From JABMNT01 sp048262255 (GTDB taxonomy: Bacteria > Pseudomonadota > Alphaproteobacteria > Rhodospirillales > Casp-alpha2), in the NCBI GenBank assembly GCA_048262255.1, contig JBLXFH010000001.1, forward strand, positions 682,001 through 746,000: a stretch of DNA of 64,000 bases, written 5' to 3'. The number at the start of each line of letters is the position of its first letter. Within the stretch, counting starts at the first letter, position 1. A program made the position numbers and the translations under genes. Under the pieces are notes generated by a model. It ran no database searches. It saw only the letters and a program-made list of their open reading frames with translations, and was not told the DNA's origin. This document shows, in pieces, positions 53,870 through 63,321 of this stretch.

Positions 53870-54691
53870 TCAGAGCGCCGTCTCCGCCCGTGCATTAAAC
53901 AGTTTGATAACCGTCGCCGCCGTTTCCTCAATGGATTTACGACTGACATTGATCACCGTCCAGTCATGTTTGGCGAACAGACGTCGGGCATCATTGATTT
54001 CCTTGGAGACCATTTCCAGGTCGACATAATCGGTATTTTCATCCTGCTCAATCATCCGCAAGCGCTGGCGACGGATTTCAACCAGACGTTTTGGATCTTT
54101 GGTCAGACCGATGATCAGCGGATTTTTTGCCGCGAAGATTTCTTCCGGTATCGGACAACCCGGCACCAAAGGAATATTTGCAGTTTTTATGCCCCGGTTC
54201 GCCAGATAGATACTGGTCGGAGTTTTTGAGGTGCGCGATACGCCCAACAGAACCACATCCGCCTCATCAATATCCCAGGTCGATTGTCCGTCGTCATGGG
54301 CCAGAGCAAACTGCATGGCTTCAATACGGTTGAAATATTCCGCATCAAGAACATGCTGGCCACCCGGTCGCCCGTGTTCCTTGGCACCCAGATAGCTGCC
54401 AAGACCGGCAACAACCGGATCAAGAACCGGCACACAGGGAACCTGCAAACGTCGGCAGCCTTCTTCCAGAATCTTCCGGTTTTCCTCGTTAACCAGGGTA
54501 TAAATAACAAAACCCGGATGATCGGCGATGCCTTCCAGCACTCCCTCCACCTGATCCGGCGAGCGTATCATCGTCCAATGATGTTCCTGCGGGTCGATAT
54601 TACTGAATTGCACCAGACAGGCACGGGCAACCAAAATGACGGTTTCGCCCGTTGAATCCGAAACCAGATGAACATGAAAGCTTTTGATCAA
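53870..54691 (-). CDS. PEP synthase regulatory protein (DUF299, PPSR)
   Basis: 273 residues. Pattern HVHLVSDSTGETVILVAR (N-terminal), the P-loop-like GVSRTSKTPTSIYLANRG and VPLVPGCPIPEEIF. In other bacteria this bifunctional kinase/phosphorylase controls PEP synthase or pyruvate phosphate dikinase. It is the first gene left of the presumed origin, as in Caulobacter, and is transcribed away from it. Confidence 0.95.
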   Translation of the reverse strand: MIKSFHVHLVSDSTGETVILVARACLVQFSNIDPQEHHWTMIRSPDQVEGVLEGIADHPGFVIYTLVNEENRKILEEGCRRLQVPCVPVLDPVVAGLGSYLGAKEHGRPGGQHVLDAEYFNRIEAMQFALAHDDGQSTWDIDEADVVLLGVSRTSKTPTSIYLANRGIKTANIPLVPGCPIPEEIFAAKNPLIIGLTKDPKRLVEIRRQRLRMIEQDENTDYVDLEMVSKEINDARRLFAKHDWTVINVSRKSIEETAATVIKLFNARAETAL

Positions 54692-55145
54692 TTGACTGTT
54701 CCTGTTTATGCCCCGTTATAGGAAACGGGATATTCAGACTGTGTATGATATGTGGATAAACACTTGCTAAAGCCGGATCAACGATTTCATTCTTTTTCAT
54801 CATCATTCTGCACTGCAGCTTATACGGTGTGGACAGGCTTATGATGGTCTGTGCGGAAGTTATAAACCTGTTTACTGGAAAATTTTTTATCCCCGACTCT
54901 CAATGAGACACTTACCTATGGGCAAATCGGCAAGACGCTTGATTCTTAACAAAAATTAACCACATTGATTTAATCAATACACAAACACGCTAAAAATATC
55001 TGCCTGATATTTTCCATGTGGATCAAAATTAGGATAACCTTTAATCCCCGATATCCACCCTACTACCACTACAACATCCTTTTTATTTATATATTTTATA
55101 ATTAAGAGGGGTATGGGATAACTTTGAAAAGCCGGAAAAAAAACA
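54692..55145. other. oriC: probable chromosomal replication origin (oriC) region
   Basis: 454 bases between divergent PPSR and hemE. Seen: perfect DnaA box TGTGGATAA at 54751-54759; near matches TGTGGATCA 55017-55025, TGTGGACAG 54828-54836, TTATCCCCG 54887-54895 and ATATCCACC 55051-55059; an AT-only or nearly AT-only stretch at about 55079-55105 (possible unwinding element); a perfect 15-base palindrome ATTGATTTAATCAAT at 54964-54978; two GANTC methylation sites (54895, 54941); and two TTAA motifs six bases apart (54946-54959), close to but not exactly a CtrA box (seven). Caulobacter has its origin at the same place. Genes on both sides point away. Confidence 0.82.
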
Positions 55146-56192
55146 ATGATTTCACAGCCAGACAAAAAAATTTTAAGAGCCCTCAAAGGGGAAATTCAGG
55201 GCCGGCCTCCGTTCTGGTTCATGCGTCAGGCGGGTCGGTATTTACCGGAATACAGGAAAATCCGGGCAACGGCCAAAAATTTTCTGGATTTCTGTTACAC
55301 ACCGGATCTTGCTGTTGAGGTCACCCTGCAACCCTTGCGCCGTCTGCATGCAGATGCGGCGATTATGTTTTCGGATATTCTCGTCATTCCCGATGCGCTG
55401 GGTCAAAAAGTGGAATTCAAAGAAGGTGAAGGTCCGGTTCTCGAGCCCATCCGCAGCGTTGAACAATTAGGGGTTCTGGATAAGGGTCGTCTGCATGAAC
55501 ATCTGGCACCGGTTTATGAAGTTCTGTCGCGTCTGTCGAAAGAAATTCCCGATACAACCAGTCTGATTGGTTTTGCCGGGGCGCCTTGGACCTTGGCGAT
55601 CTATATGGTGGAAGGCCGCGGCGGTACGGAATGTGGTCGGGCCCGGCTTTGGGCTTATCAGGATCCCGACGGTTTTCAGAAACTCATAGATATTCTGGTC
55701 GATGCGGTCAGCGAGTATCTCATACAACAGGTCAAGTCCGGCGCTGAAGTCTTGCAGTTGTTTGACAGTTGGGCTGGCGTGTTATCCGAAAGCCAGTTTA
55801 GGCGCTGGATTATTGAACCCAACCGAAAAATTGTTGAACGGGTGCGGGCCATCCATCCCGATGTTCCGATCATCGGCTTTCCAAGAAATGCCGGCAGTTT
55901 GTATGAGGATTTTATCCGTGAAACAAAAATGAACGGGGTTAGTATCGACCATTCTGTCGGACTTCAGTGGGCGAAAGATAAGTTGCAGCCGCATGCCTGC
56001 GTTCAGGGTAATTTGGATAACCATGCTTTGCTGGCGGGCGGTGATGCACTGGAAACATCGGTTGTGCAAATTCTTGAAACTTTGTCTGACGGACCCTTTA
56101 TTTTTAATTTGGGTCATGGTGTCTTGCCACCGACGCCACCGGAGCATTTGGAACGGGTCGCCGAGATTATTCTTAACTGGCAAAAGACGTAG
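55146..56192 (+). CDS. hemE: uroporphyrinogen decarboxylase
   Basis: 348 residues. Diagnostic RPPFWFMRQAGRYLPEYR near residue 20-37, SDILVIPDALG with the catalytic Asp, FAGAPWTLA and DSWAGVLS. It decarboxylates uroporphyrinogen III to coproporphyrinogen III. First gene right of the origin; hemH follows after 5 bases and hemJ and rho lie beyond, the same as in many alphaproteobacteria. The leader presumably lies within the oriC gap. Confidence 0.97.
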   Translation: MISQPDKKILRALKGEIQGRPPFWFMRQAGRYLPEYRKIRATAKNFLDFCYTPDLAVEVTLQPLRRLHADAAIMFSDILVIPDALGQKVEFKEGEGPVLEPIRSVEQLGVLDKGRLHEHLAPVYEVLSRLSKEIPDTTSLIGFAGAPWTLAIYMVEGRGGTECGRARLWAYQDPDGFQKLIDILVDAVSEYLIQQVKSGAEVLQLFDSWAGVLSESQFRRWIIEPNRKIVERVRAIHPDVPIIGFPRNAGSLYEDFIRETKMNGVSIDHSVGLQWAKDKLQPHACVQGNLDNHALLAGGDALETSVVQILETLSDGPFIFNLGHGVLPPTPPEHLERVAEIILNWQKT

Positions 56193-56197
56193 AGCTG

Positions 56198-57241
56198 ATG
56201 AGCAAACGAATTGCTGTTGTATTGTTTAATTTGGGTGGTCCCGACAGTCCGGAAGCGGTCCAGCCTTTTTTGTTTAATCTGTTTTTTGATCCGGCAATTA
56301 TCCGTTTGCCACTTCCTTTTCGCTGGTTGCTGGCACGGTTTATTTCCAAACGCCGCGCCCCGGTTGCCCGCGAAATTTACGAAAACCTTGGCGGAAAATC
56401 GCCCATTGTGGATTTGACAGAACAGCAGGCGCAGGCCCTGGAACAGGCTTTAAGTTCCAGCGGTGATGTAAAATGTTTTATCGCCATGCGCTATTGGCAT
56501 CCCATGAGTTTGCAGGCAGCAGAAGCGGTTCAGAATTTTGATCCTGATGAAATTATCTTGTTGCCGCTTTATCCACAATTTTCAACGACAACCACCGGTT
56601 CGTCGCTGAAAGAGTGGAAACGGGCGTCAGATTTTGTCGGTTTGAAAGCCCGGACCCGTGCACTTTGCTGTTATCCGACACAATCAGGCTGGATAGATGC
56701 CCAGGTGAAATTGATTTCCGATAAATGGAAAGAAGTCAAAAACCCGGATCAGGTCCGCTTGCTCTTTTCGGCACATGGTTTGCCAAAAAAAATCATCGAT
56801 GGCGGTGATCCCTATCAGTATCAAGTGGAACAAACGGTGCAAGCGGTTGTTGACAAGCTTGATCCACCAATCCGTGACTGGGCGGTATGTTATCAAAGCA
56901 AGGTTGGGCGTCTGGAATGGATCGGGCCATCGCTGGATGTGGAAATTCAACGGGCCGCCGATGACAAAAAAGGCGTGGTTGTTATTCCGATTGCTTTTGT
57001 CTCCGAACATTCGGAAACCCTGGTCGAACTCGATATTGAATATGCGGAAATGGCCGAGGAACTGGGCATTCCTGAATATCATCGGGTGGCGGCCGTCGGC
57101 ACGACGTCGCCGTTTATTGAGGGTCTGGCTGATCTGGTGCGCGGTGCCCTGAACCAGAGGCCGGAGATCTGTTCCAGTCAATTGGATGGAAGTCGTTTAT
57201 GTCCGGCTCGCCATAGCCAATGCCCTTTAACCCATATGTAA
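56198..57241 (+). CDS. hemH: ferrochelatase
   Basis: 347 residues. Pattern AVVLFNLGGPDSPEAVQPFL, MRYWHPM, LLFSAHGLPKKIIDGGD with the catalytic His, and FVSEHSETLVELDIEY with the metal Glu/His. It inserts Fe2+ into protoporphyrin IX. The C-terminal 25 residues (after LNQRPEIC) end in a Cys-bearing tail that may bind an iron-sulfur cluster in some members; here only three Cys are visible and this is not assured. hemJ starts 17 bases downstream. Confidence 0.96.
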   Translation: MSKRIAVVLFNLGGPDSPEAVQPFLFNLFFDPAIIRLPLPFRWLLARFISKRRAPVAREIYENLGGKSPIVDLTEQQAQALEQALSSSGDVKCFIAMRYWHPMSLQAAEAVQNFDPDEIILLPLYPQFSTTTTGSSLKEWKRASDFVGLKARTRALCCYPTQSGWIDAQVKLISDKWKEVKNPDQVRLLFSAHGLPKKIIDGGDPYQYQVEQTVQAVVDKLDPPIRDWAVCYQSKVGRLEWIGPSLDVEIQRAADDKKGVVVIPIAFVSEHSETLVELDIEYAEMAEELGIPEYHRVAAVGTTSPFIEGLADLVRGALNQRPEICSSQLDGSRLCPARHSQCPLTHM

Positions 57242-57258
57242 TCGAAAGCCTATAAATT

Positions 57259-57699
57259 ATGTCCGGTGAAACCTATATGTGGATCAAGGCCTTTCATATT
57301 TTGGCAGTTATTTCCTGGATGGCCGGGTTTCTCTACCTGCCACGGCTGTTTGTTTATCATTGTCAGGTGTCTCCAGGATCCGAGGCGTCAGAGACCTTTA
57401 AAATCATGGAACGTCGGTTGCTGCGCGCCATCATGAATCCGGCGATGATCGTCTCCATTCTTCTCGGCGGTTTCATGGTTTATGAACAAAGCCCAGAAAT
57501 ATGGTCGGAAATATGGTTTTTGATAAAACTCGTCTGTCTGGTTTTATTGGTTGGCGTTCATATGCATCTGGCAAAATGGCGTAAGGCCTTTGAGGCTGAC
57601 GCTAATGAAAAAACGGAGAAATTCTTCCGGTTCATTAATGAAGCTCCAGCGGTCTTGATGGTTGTTATTGTGATAATGGTAGTTGTTAAGCCCCTGTAA
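57259..57699 (+). CDS. hemJ: protoporphyrinogen oxidase HemJ
   Basis: 146 residues, four membrane helices. Conserved FHILAVISWMAGFLYLPRLFVYH with the haem-binding His, and R/M-rich second part RRLLRAIMNPAMI; a further His pair (GVHMHLAKW) lies in helix 3. It oxidises protoporphyrinogen IX to protoporphyrin IX in the inner membrane, completing the hemE-hemH-hemJ set in which HemJ precedes the ferrochelatase step. Confidence 0.94.
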   Translation: MSGETYMWIKAFHILAVISWMAGFLYLPRLFVYHCQVSPGSEASETFKIMERRLLRAIMNPAMIVSILLGGFMVYEQSPEIWSEIWFLIKLVCLVLLVGVHMHLAKWRKAFEADANEKTEKFFRFINEAPAVLMVVIVIMVVVKPL

Positions 57700-57801
57700 A
57701 AAAGGATTTACATAATTAATTGCAGGGTTGGTAAGATGTCAGTTGTTCTCTTACTTAACAGTAATGTTGGCATTAACAGCAATTCACAAAACAACAATTG
57801 A

Positions 57802-57840
57802 CTTGTTGAAAAGCTTACGCTAATGCTTCGCTTCAACAAG
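57802..57840 (+). promoter_or_regulatory. hairpin in the rho leader
   Basis: CTTGTTGAA pairs with TTCAACAAG (nine bases), then AAGC with GCTT (57811-57814 with 57825-57828), separated by a three-base bulge, with a ten-base loop. It covers the start of the candidate leader peptide. Confidence 0.55.
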
Positions 57841-57891
57841 CGAATAGACTGCGTGTTCACGCGAACCTTTTCAAAAGAAAACAGAGATTAA
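57823..57891 (+). CDS. candidate 22-residue leader peptide before rho
   Basis: Reads MLRFNKRIDCVFTRTFSKEN followed by RD and TAA. No clear ribosome site, and its ATG lies inside the hairpin. E. coli rho has a leader peptide of similar rank (rhoL), but the sequences are unlike. It may be chance. Confidence 0.25.
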   Translation: MLRFNKRIDCVFTRTFSKENRD

Positions 57892-58022
57892 AAGATTTCG
57901 GGCAAAGCCCCAACAAATCAAGTTTAAGCAGTTTTCTACTCCCCCTTTACTTTTCAGAACGTTATTTAAAACGATTTGACCTTTCTCACCCAAATTCAAA
58001 AATTGAACCGGAAAAAACGGCA

Positions 58023-59279
<1,257 letters not shown>

Positions 59280-59313
59280 TTTAAAAGAGTCAGGATATTA
59301 AGGGGAGCCGGTA

Positions 59314-59421
59314 ATGGAATGGCTAAAAGACAACCTGCTGGTGGCGGCGCTGATTGGTATCGTCGCCGGGATAATCGCCAAATATATCGTGCGCGGGTTG
59401 AAGTCGAAAGATGATGAATAG
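59314..59421 (+). CDS. 35-residue single-pass membrane protein
   Basis: A very short but well-formed gene: AGGGGAG six bases before an ATG, then MEWLKDN, a hydrophobic helix LLVAALIGIVAGIIAKYIV and a basic/acidic tail RGLKSKDDE. The stop is TAG. It starts 34 bases after rho with no visible terminator between, so it is probably co-transcribed. The family is unknown to me; the shape suggests an inner membrane small protein. Confidence 0.6.
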   Translation: MEWLKDNLLVAALIGIVAGIIAKYIVRGLKSKDDE

Positions 59422-59439
59422 GGTTTTGGGTTTAATGGC

Positions 59440-59682
59440 CTAGCGGCTGCTCATGGTCACGGCCAGCGACAGGCCGGTGACCGCCAGAAACATCGAAAAC
59501 AGCATCAGGACCCAGCCCCAGGTGTCTTTCTGGGACCCGACTTCCATGCCTATAATGACCGGCCCTTCTGAGAGAAAAAACATCAGGGAGCCGGCAAATA
59601 ATAGACCGGATACGATCAGGGACAGCAGACCAAAACGGCCTTTTGTATCGTCGGCGAGGCTGACTTGTGAATTGCGGGCCAT
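59440..59682 (-). CDS. small two-helix membrane protein
   Basis: 80 residues with two hydrophobic segments (LLSLIVSGLLFAGSLMFFLSE and WVLMLFSMFLAVTGLSLAV) separated by a short polar loop GMEVGSQKDTWG. The N-terminus MARNSQVSLADDTKGRFG is polar. No family recognised. The gene is convergent with the 35-residue gene and is followed upstream by fxsA on the same strand. Confidence 0.6.
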   Translation of the reverse strand: MARNSQVSLADDTKGRFGLLSLIVSGLLFAGSLMFFLSEGPVIIGMEVGSQKDTWGWVLMLFSMFLAVTGLSLAVTMSSR

Positions 59683-59777
59683 GAAATTGTATTCCTCATT
59701 AAATCGGTGTCCTCAGCATAAGGTGAGGATGTCGGTTGATTCAAGCCATCATGGGTTCAACCCCTGTAATAAAGCAT

Positions 59778-60302
59778 TCAGTCTATATCTTTATCCGACA
59801 CCTTGTTTGCTCGGTTCTGTGAATCCTGCCCAGTGATTTTATCGGGAGATATTGTCGGTCTGTCCGTAACATCCTGAAAATCCCCGTCGATAACGCCGTC
59901 TTCCCGGGGCGCGGTTCGAAAACCTCCAGACATGTGCACCTGTGTCCGTCTAGCGACGATGGGCACAATGATACCTTTGATAAACAGCCGAACAGGTGCC
60001 AAAAACAACAAAAAGCCGATGGTATCGGTGACAAACCCCGGGGTAAGAAGCAGCGCGCCAGCGAAAACCAGGCACAGGCCATCAAAGATTTCTTCTACCG
60101 GAAAGCGGTTTTCACGCAGGCTTTCCTGGGCCCGGGCGAGCACGGAAAGCCCTTGCCAGCGCAATAGCGCGGTTCCGGCGATGGCTGTCAGGACGACAAT
60201 GGCGATGGTGTTGAACAAGCCAATCTGTTCGCCCACCTGGATAAAGACGGCGATTTCCACGATGGGCATGGCGATGAGTCCGATCAGAATAAACAGCCCC
60301 AT
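59778..60302 (-). CDS. fxsA: FxsA-family membrane protein
   Basis: 174 residues. The family core (about 1-130) has three or four hydrophobic segments: FILIGLIAMPIVEIAVFIQVG, NTIAIVVLTAIAGTALLRWQG and LLLTPGFVTDTIGFLLFLAP. The C-terminal tail (DGDFQDVTDRPTI) is polar. FxsA affects phage F exclusion in E. coli; its normal role is unknown. It is divergent from the Tim44-like gene, and fxsA/tim44/mltA near secB is a recurrent alphaproteobacterial order. Confidence 0.92.
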   Translation of the reverse strand: MGLFILIGLIAMPIVEIAVFIQVGEQIGLFNTIAIVVLTAIAGTALLRWQGLSVLARAQESLRENRFPVEEIFDGLCLVFAGALLLTPGFVTDTIGFLLFLAPVRLFIKGIIVPIVARRTQVHMSGGFRTAPREDGVIDGDFQDVTDRPTISPDKITGQDSQNRANKVSDKDID

Positions 60303-60512
60303 ACTTGCCCTTTCCCTTTTATATGCCTATGTAGCCTACAACGGCTTTCATTGGCGTTTGAAATCGCTTCTGTTGGCTAAAATGACAATTGCATAGTAGA
60401 CCTGAGCGTCGATACCCGTTAGGTTCAGTTCGACTTTAACTTTCGTGTTTAACCTTGGGCCTTCAAGGGGAGTTATCCCTCTTAATGCCCTTAACGTAAG
60501 CCAATAAAATCC

Positions 60513-61238
60513 ATGGGCAACGGTTTCCAGTTTATTGATATCATTTTTTTCGCGATGATCGCGGTTTTTCTCGTTTTGCGCCTGCGTGGCGTATTGGGAA
60601 AACGTGACGGCAATGACGGATCGGGTTTCCGCAATCTGTTCCAGGAAGTGGATGCGGAAGAAGAATCCGCACAGGATAACAAGGTGGTCAATCTGGCTGA
60701 CCGATCAGGCAAGAGCGACGTTACGGATAAAATTCACGCCGATACAGATGCCGAGCAGAAAGTTGATGAGTCCATCGACGAAAGCCCGCTTGCGGCCGGA
60801 CTGGGTCAGCTGCACCGTTACGATAAAACCTTTAATGAAGAAGACTTTCTGGTTGGCGCCCGCGTCGCTTTTGAAATGATCCTGAATGCCTATGCGTCGG
60901 GAGATGCCGATGCGCTCCGGCCATTGCTGAGCAATGAGGTCTATAGCAATTTCGCCAAGGCGATACAGGATCGCGAACAGGCGGGCCATGTGATGGAAGA
61001 TACGCTGGTCGGCATTATGAAATCGGAAATTGTCGAAATTTATATGGAAAGCCGGGTTGCTCATGTGACCGTCAAGTTTATTTCCGAACAGGTCAATGCG
61101 GTGCATGACGAAAATGGTGATGTGGTCGAAGGTAACCCCAATACGGTATTAACGGTTACGGACTTCTGGACCTTTGCCCGTGATACCAAAGACTCGGACC
61201 CGAACTGGACATTGGTTGCTACCCGGAGCCTTGACTAG
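60513..61238 (+). CDS. Tim44-like (TimA) domain protein
   Basis: 241 residues: an N-terminal membrane helix (FQFIDIIFFAMIAVFLVLRLRG), a charged linker, and a C-terminal Tim44-like domain (about 90-240; FNEEDFLVGARVAFEMILNAY, LRPLLSNEVYSNFAKAI, VTDFWTFARDT). It is the bacterial counterpart of mitochondrial Tim44 and sits at the inner membrane; its role is linked to the envelope in the few species studied. mltA begins within its last bases. Confidence 0.93.
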   Translation: MGNGFQFIDIIFFAMIAVFLVLRLRGVLGKRDGNDGSGFRNLFQEVDAEEESAQDNKVVNLADRSGKSDVTDKIHADTDAEQKVDESIDESPLAAGLGQLHRYDKTFNEEDFLVGARVAFEMILNAYASGDADALRPLLSNEVYSNFAKAIQDREQAGHVMEDTLVGIMKSEIVEIYMESRVAHVTVKFISEQVNAVHDENGDVVEGNPNTVLTVTDFWTFARDTKDSDPNWTLVATRSLD

Positions 61239-62493
61239 ACCCCTCTCCCAGCTTCTGGATTTTACAGCGGCCCGCTCCCGGGCGGTTGTTGTTACTATGG
61301 CATTGCTCGGGCTTGCCGGTTGTTCTCAGTTGGCTGACGCTCTGCCACCCCTGACCCTGCCCCAGCCCAATCAGCCGGAACCGGTATTGAATATTTTCCC
61401 AACAGCTTACAAAGAGCTGCCCGGTTGGCTGGCCGACGATCATTCGAAAGTCCTGCCGGCTTTTATCCGTTCCTGTGAGAAAATTGAAAAACTTCCTGCA
61501 GAACGGCTCATGGGGTCCTATGTGGAAATGGGCAAGGTGTCGGACTGGTTACCCCTGTGTCAGGCGGCGCGGGTCATCCGCCCGGGCAACAAGATTGAAG
61601 CCCAGTATTTCTTTGAATCCCGGTTTTTGCCCTATACCGTGCGCAACAACCTTGAGACCAGTGGCCTGTTCACGGGTTATTACGAACCTGATCTGCGCGG
61701 CGCTTTTGGTCCGGACAGCCGCTATCGCTATCCAATTTATGCCCGCCCAAAAGATTTGATTGGGGCCGATCTTGGCGCTTTTGATGATAAGTACATAGGT
61801 CAGACAATTGCCGGGCGCCTGAAAGACGGCCGATTTGTTCCCTACTACAGCCGTGCCGAGATTGAAGACGGAGTGCTGGCGGGACGGCAGTTGGAAACCG
61901 TCTGGGTGGACAATGCCATTGATGCCTTCATTCTGCATGTTCAGGGGTCCGGCCGCATTATCCTGCCTGACGGATCGCATGTGCGTCTTGGTTATGATGG
62001 CCGCAATGGCCACCGTTATACGTCAATAGGCCGAGAACTGGTGGCTGCCGGCGTTATGCGTTTAGATGACGTTACAATGCCGACAATCCGGGCCTGGATG
62101 GAGGCTCATCCGGTTGCGGCACTGGCCTTGATGCGCAAAAATAAATCTTTCATCTTTTTCAAGGTGGCAAAAGAAAACGCCGGGCCGATTGGTGCCCAGG
62201 GGGTTGTTCTCACACCCGGCCGAAGCTTGGCAGTGGACCGTGCGTTCTGGTCCCTCGGCTTGCCCGTGTGGCTGGACAGCACATACCCGGGAAATGTACC
62301 GAAACAAAAATTGCGGCGCTTGCTGGTTACCCAGGATACAGGCTCGGCTATCAAAGGCCCGGTGCGCGGGGATGTTTTCTGGGGTCATGGAGCGGAAGCG
62401 GCTTTAAATGCCGGTTTGATGAAGGAACAGGGTGAAATTTATATGCTTTTGCCGCAAAGTGCAGCGCGGGAGTATCCAGAGGCCGGATCCTGA
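61231..62493 (+). CDS. mltA: membrane-bound lytic murein transglycosylase A
   Basis: About 420 residues from the TTG at 61231, which overlaps the Tim44-like stop; the frame is open further upstream, and the first ATG (61297) would give a very short lipoprotein signal, so the start is uncertain. Lipobox LLGLAGC near residue 30. MltA pattern: GLFTGYYEPDLRGA, WVDNAIDAFILHVQGSGRI, PVWLDST and VTQDTGSAIKGPVRGDVFWG with the catalytic Asp. It cleaves peptidoglycan into 1,6-anhydromuropeptides as an outer-membrane lipoprotein. Confidence 0.9.
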   Translation: MTRPLSQLLDFTAARSRAVVVTMALLGLAGCSQLADALPPLTLPQPNQPEPVLNIFPTAYKELPGWLADDHSKVLPAFIRSCEKIEKLPAERLMGSYVEMGKVSDWLPLCQAARVIRPGNKIEAQYFFESRFLPYTVRNNLETSGLFTGYYEPDLRGAFGPDSRYRYPIYARPKDLIGADLGAFDDKYIGQTIAGRLKDGRFVPYYSRAEIEDGVLAGRQLETVWVDNAIDAFILHVQGSGRIILPDGSHVRLGYDGRNGHRYTSIGRELVAAGVMRLDDVTMPTIRAWMEAHPVAALALMRKNKSFIFFKVAKENAGPIGAQGVVLTPGRSLAVDRAFWSLGLPVWLDSTYPGNVPKQKLRRLLVTQDTGSAIKGPVRGDVFWGHGAEAALNAGLMKEQGEIYMLLPQSAAREYPEAGS

Positions 62494-62529
62494 CCCCTGC
62501 CCTCGATTTGATAAGGAACCCAGTACGCC

Positions 62530-63318
62530 ATGGCCAACCCCACAGAAAACGCCTCTCCCCTTGTCGGACTTTTTGTTACCTGTCTAGTTGATCTGACGCG
62601 ACCGTCTGTGGGTTTCGCGACCCTTAAGTTGCTGGAACTGGCGGGTTGCCGGGTCTCCGTTCCTGAATTACAGACCTGCTGTGGTCAGCCTGCCTATAAC
62701 TCGGGTGATCGCACCGATGCGCGCGACATTGCCAAACAGGTGATTGAAACCTTTGAGGATTTTGACTATATCGTCGCGCCATCCGGGTCCTGTGGCGGCA
62801 TGATCTGTCATCATTATCCGGCGTTGTTTTCCGATGACGATGCATGGAAAGCCCGGGCCGAACGCATGGCCGCTAAAACCTTTGAGCTTGTTTCCTTTCT
62901 CACCGATGTTATGCAGACCGAAAAAATAAACGGCGCTTACCCGAAAACGGCGACCTATCACGATTCCTGTTCCGGCCTGCGCGAGCTTGGTATCAAGCAG
63001 CAACCGCGCCAGTTACTTGAAAAGATAGAGGGTTTGGAGCTGGTGGAAGGCGCACAGGCTGAGGTCTGTTGCGGCTTTGGCGGGTTGTTTTGTGTTAAAT
63101 ACCCCGATATTTCGGAAAGCATGCTTGATCAGAAAGTTGATGATCTGGAGAAAACCGGTGCCAATCTGGTTCTCGGCGGCGATCTCGGTTGTTTGATGAA
63201 TATTGCCGGACGCCTAAGCCGTCGGGGTATTGATAAGGAAGTGCGCCATATTGCCGAGGTTTTGGCCGATATGACACATGTACCGGCAATTGCGCAACCG
63301 CCGGAAAAGGAGCGTTAA
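62530..63318 (+). CDS. lutA: LutA/YkgE-type (Fe-S)-binding protein
   Basis: 262 residues, a member of the CCG-domain family: TCCGQPAYNSGD near residue 51 and EVCCGFGGLFCVKYP near 181, with further Cys in CGGMICHHYP and YHDSCSGLRELG. Part of the LutABC complex that oxidises L-lactate to pyruvate. lutB starts three bases after the stop; lutC is expected beyond the window edge. Confidence 0.92.
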   Translation: MANPTENASPLVGLFVTCLVDLTRPSVGFATLKLLELAGCRVSVPELQTCCGQPAYNSGDRTDARDIAKQVIETFEDFDYIVAPSGSCGGMICHHYPALFSDDDAWKARAERMAAKTFELVSFLTDVMQTEKINGAYPKTATYHDSCSGLRELGIKQQPRQLLEKIEGLELVEGAQAEVCCGFGGLFCVKYPDISESMLDQKVDDLEKTGANLVLGGDLGCLMNIAGRLSRRGIDKEVRHIAEVLADMTHVPAIAQPPEKER

Positions 63319-63321
63319 GCC

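Larger units (their letters stand above)
57700..58022. promoter_or_regulatory. rho leader region with hairpins
   Basis: 323 bases between hemJ and rho. It holds a long imperfect hairpin (57802-57840), a small GCGTG-TT-CACGC hairpin (57851-57862), a possible 22-residue reading frame (57823-57891), and then an AT-rich stretch with an ill-defined ribosome site (GGAAAAAACGGCA) before rho. E. coli rho has a long attenuated leader with a small peptide, so a similar control is plausible. Confidence 0.55.

Noticed and set aside
54946..54959. The TTAA pair in the origin gap as a full CtrA site
   Set aside because: The spacer is six bases, whereas the full CtrA site needs seven; kept only as a near match.
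54964..54978. The ATTGATTTAATCAAT palindrome as an FNR box in the origin gap
   Set aside because: The half-sites are separated by three bases, not the four that FNR/FixK sites need; it is better described as an origin palindrome.
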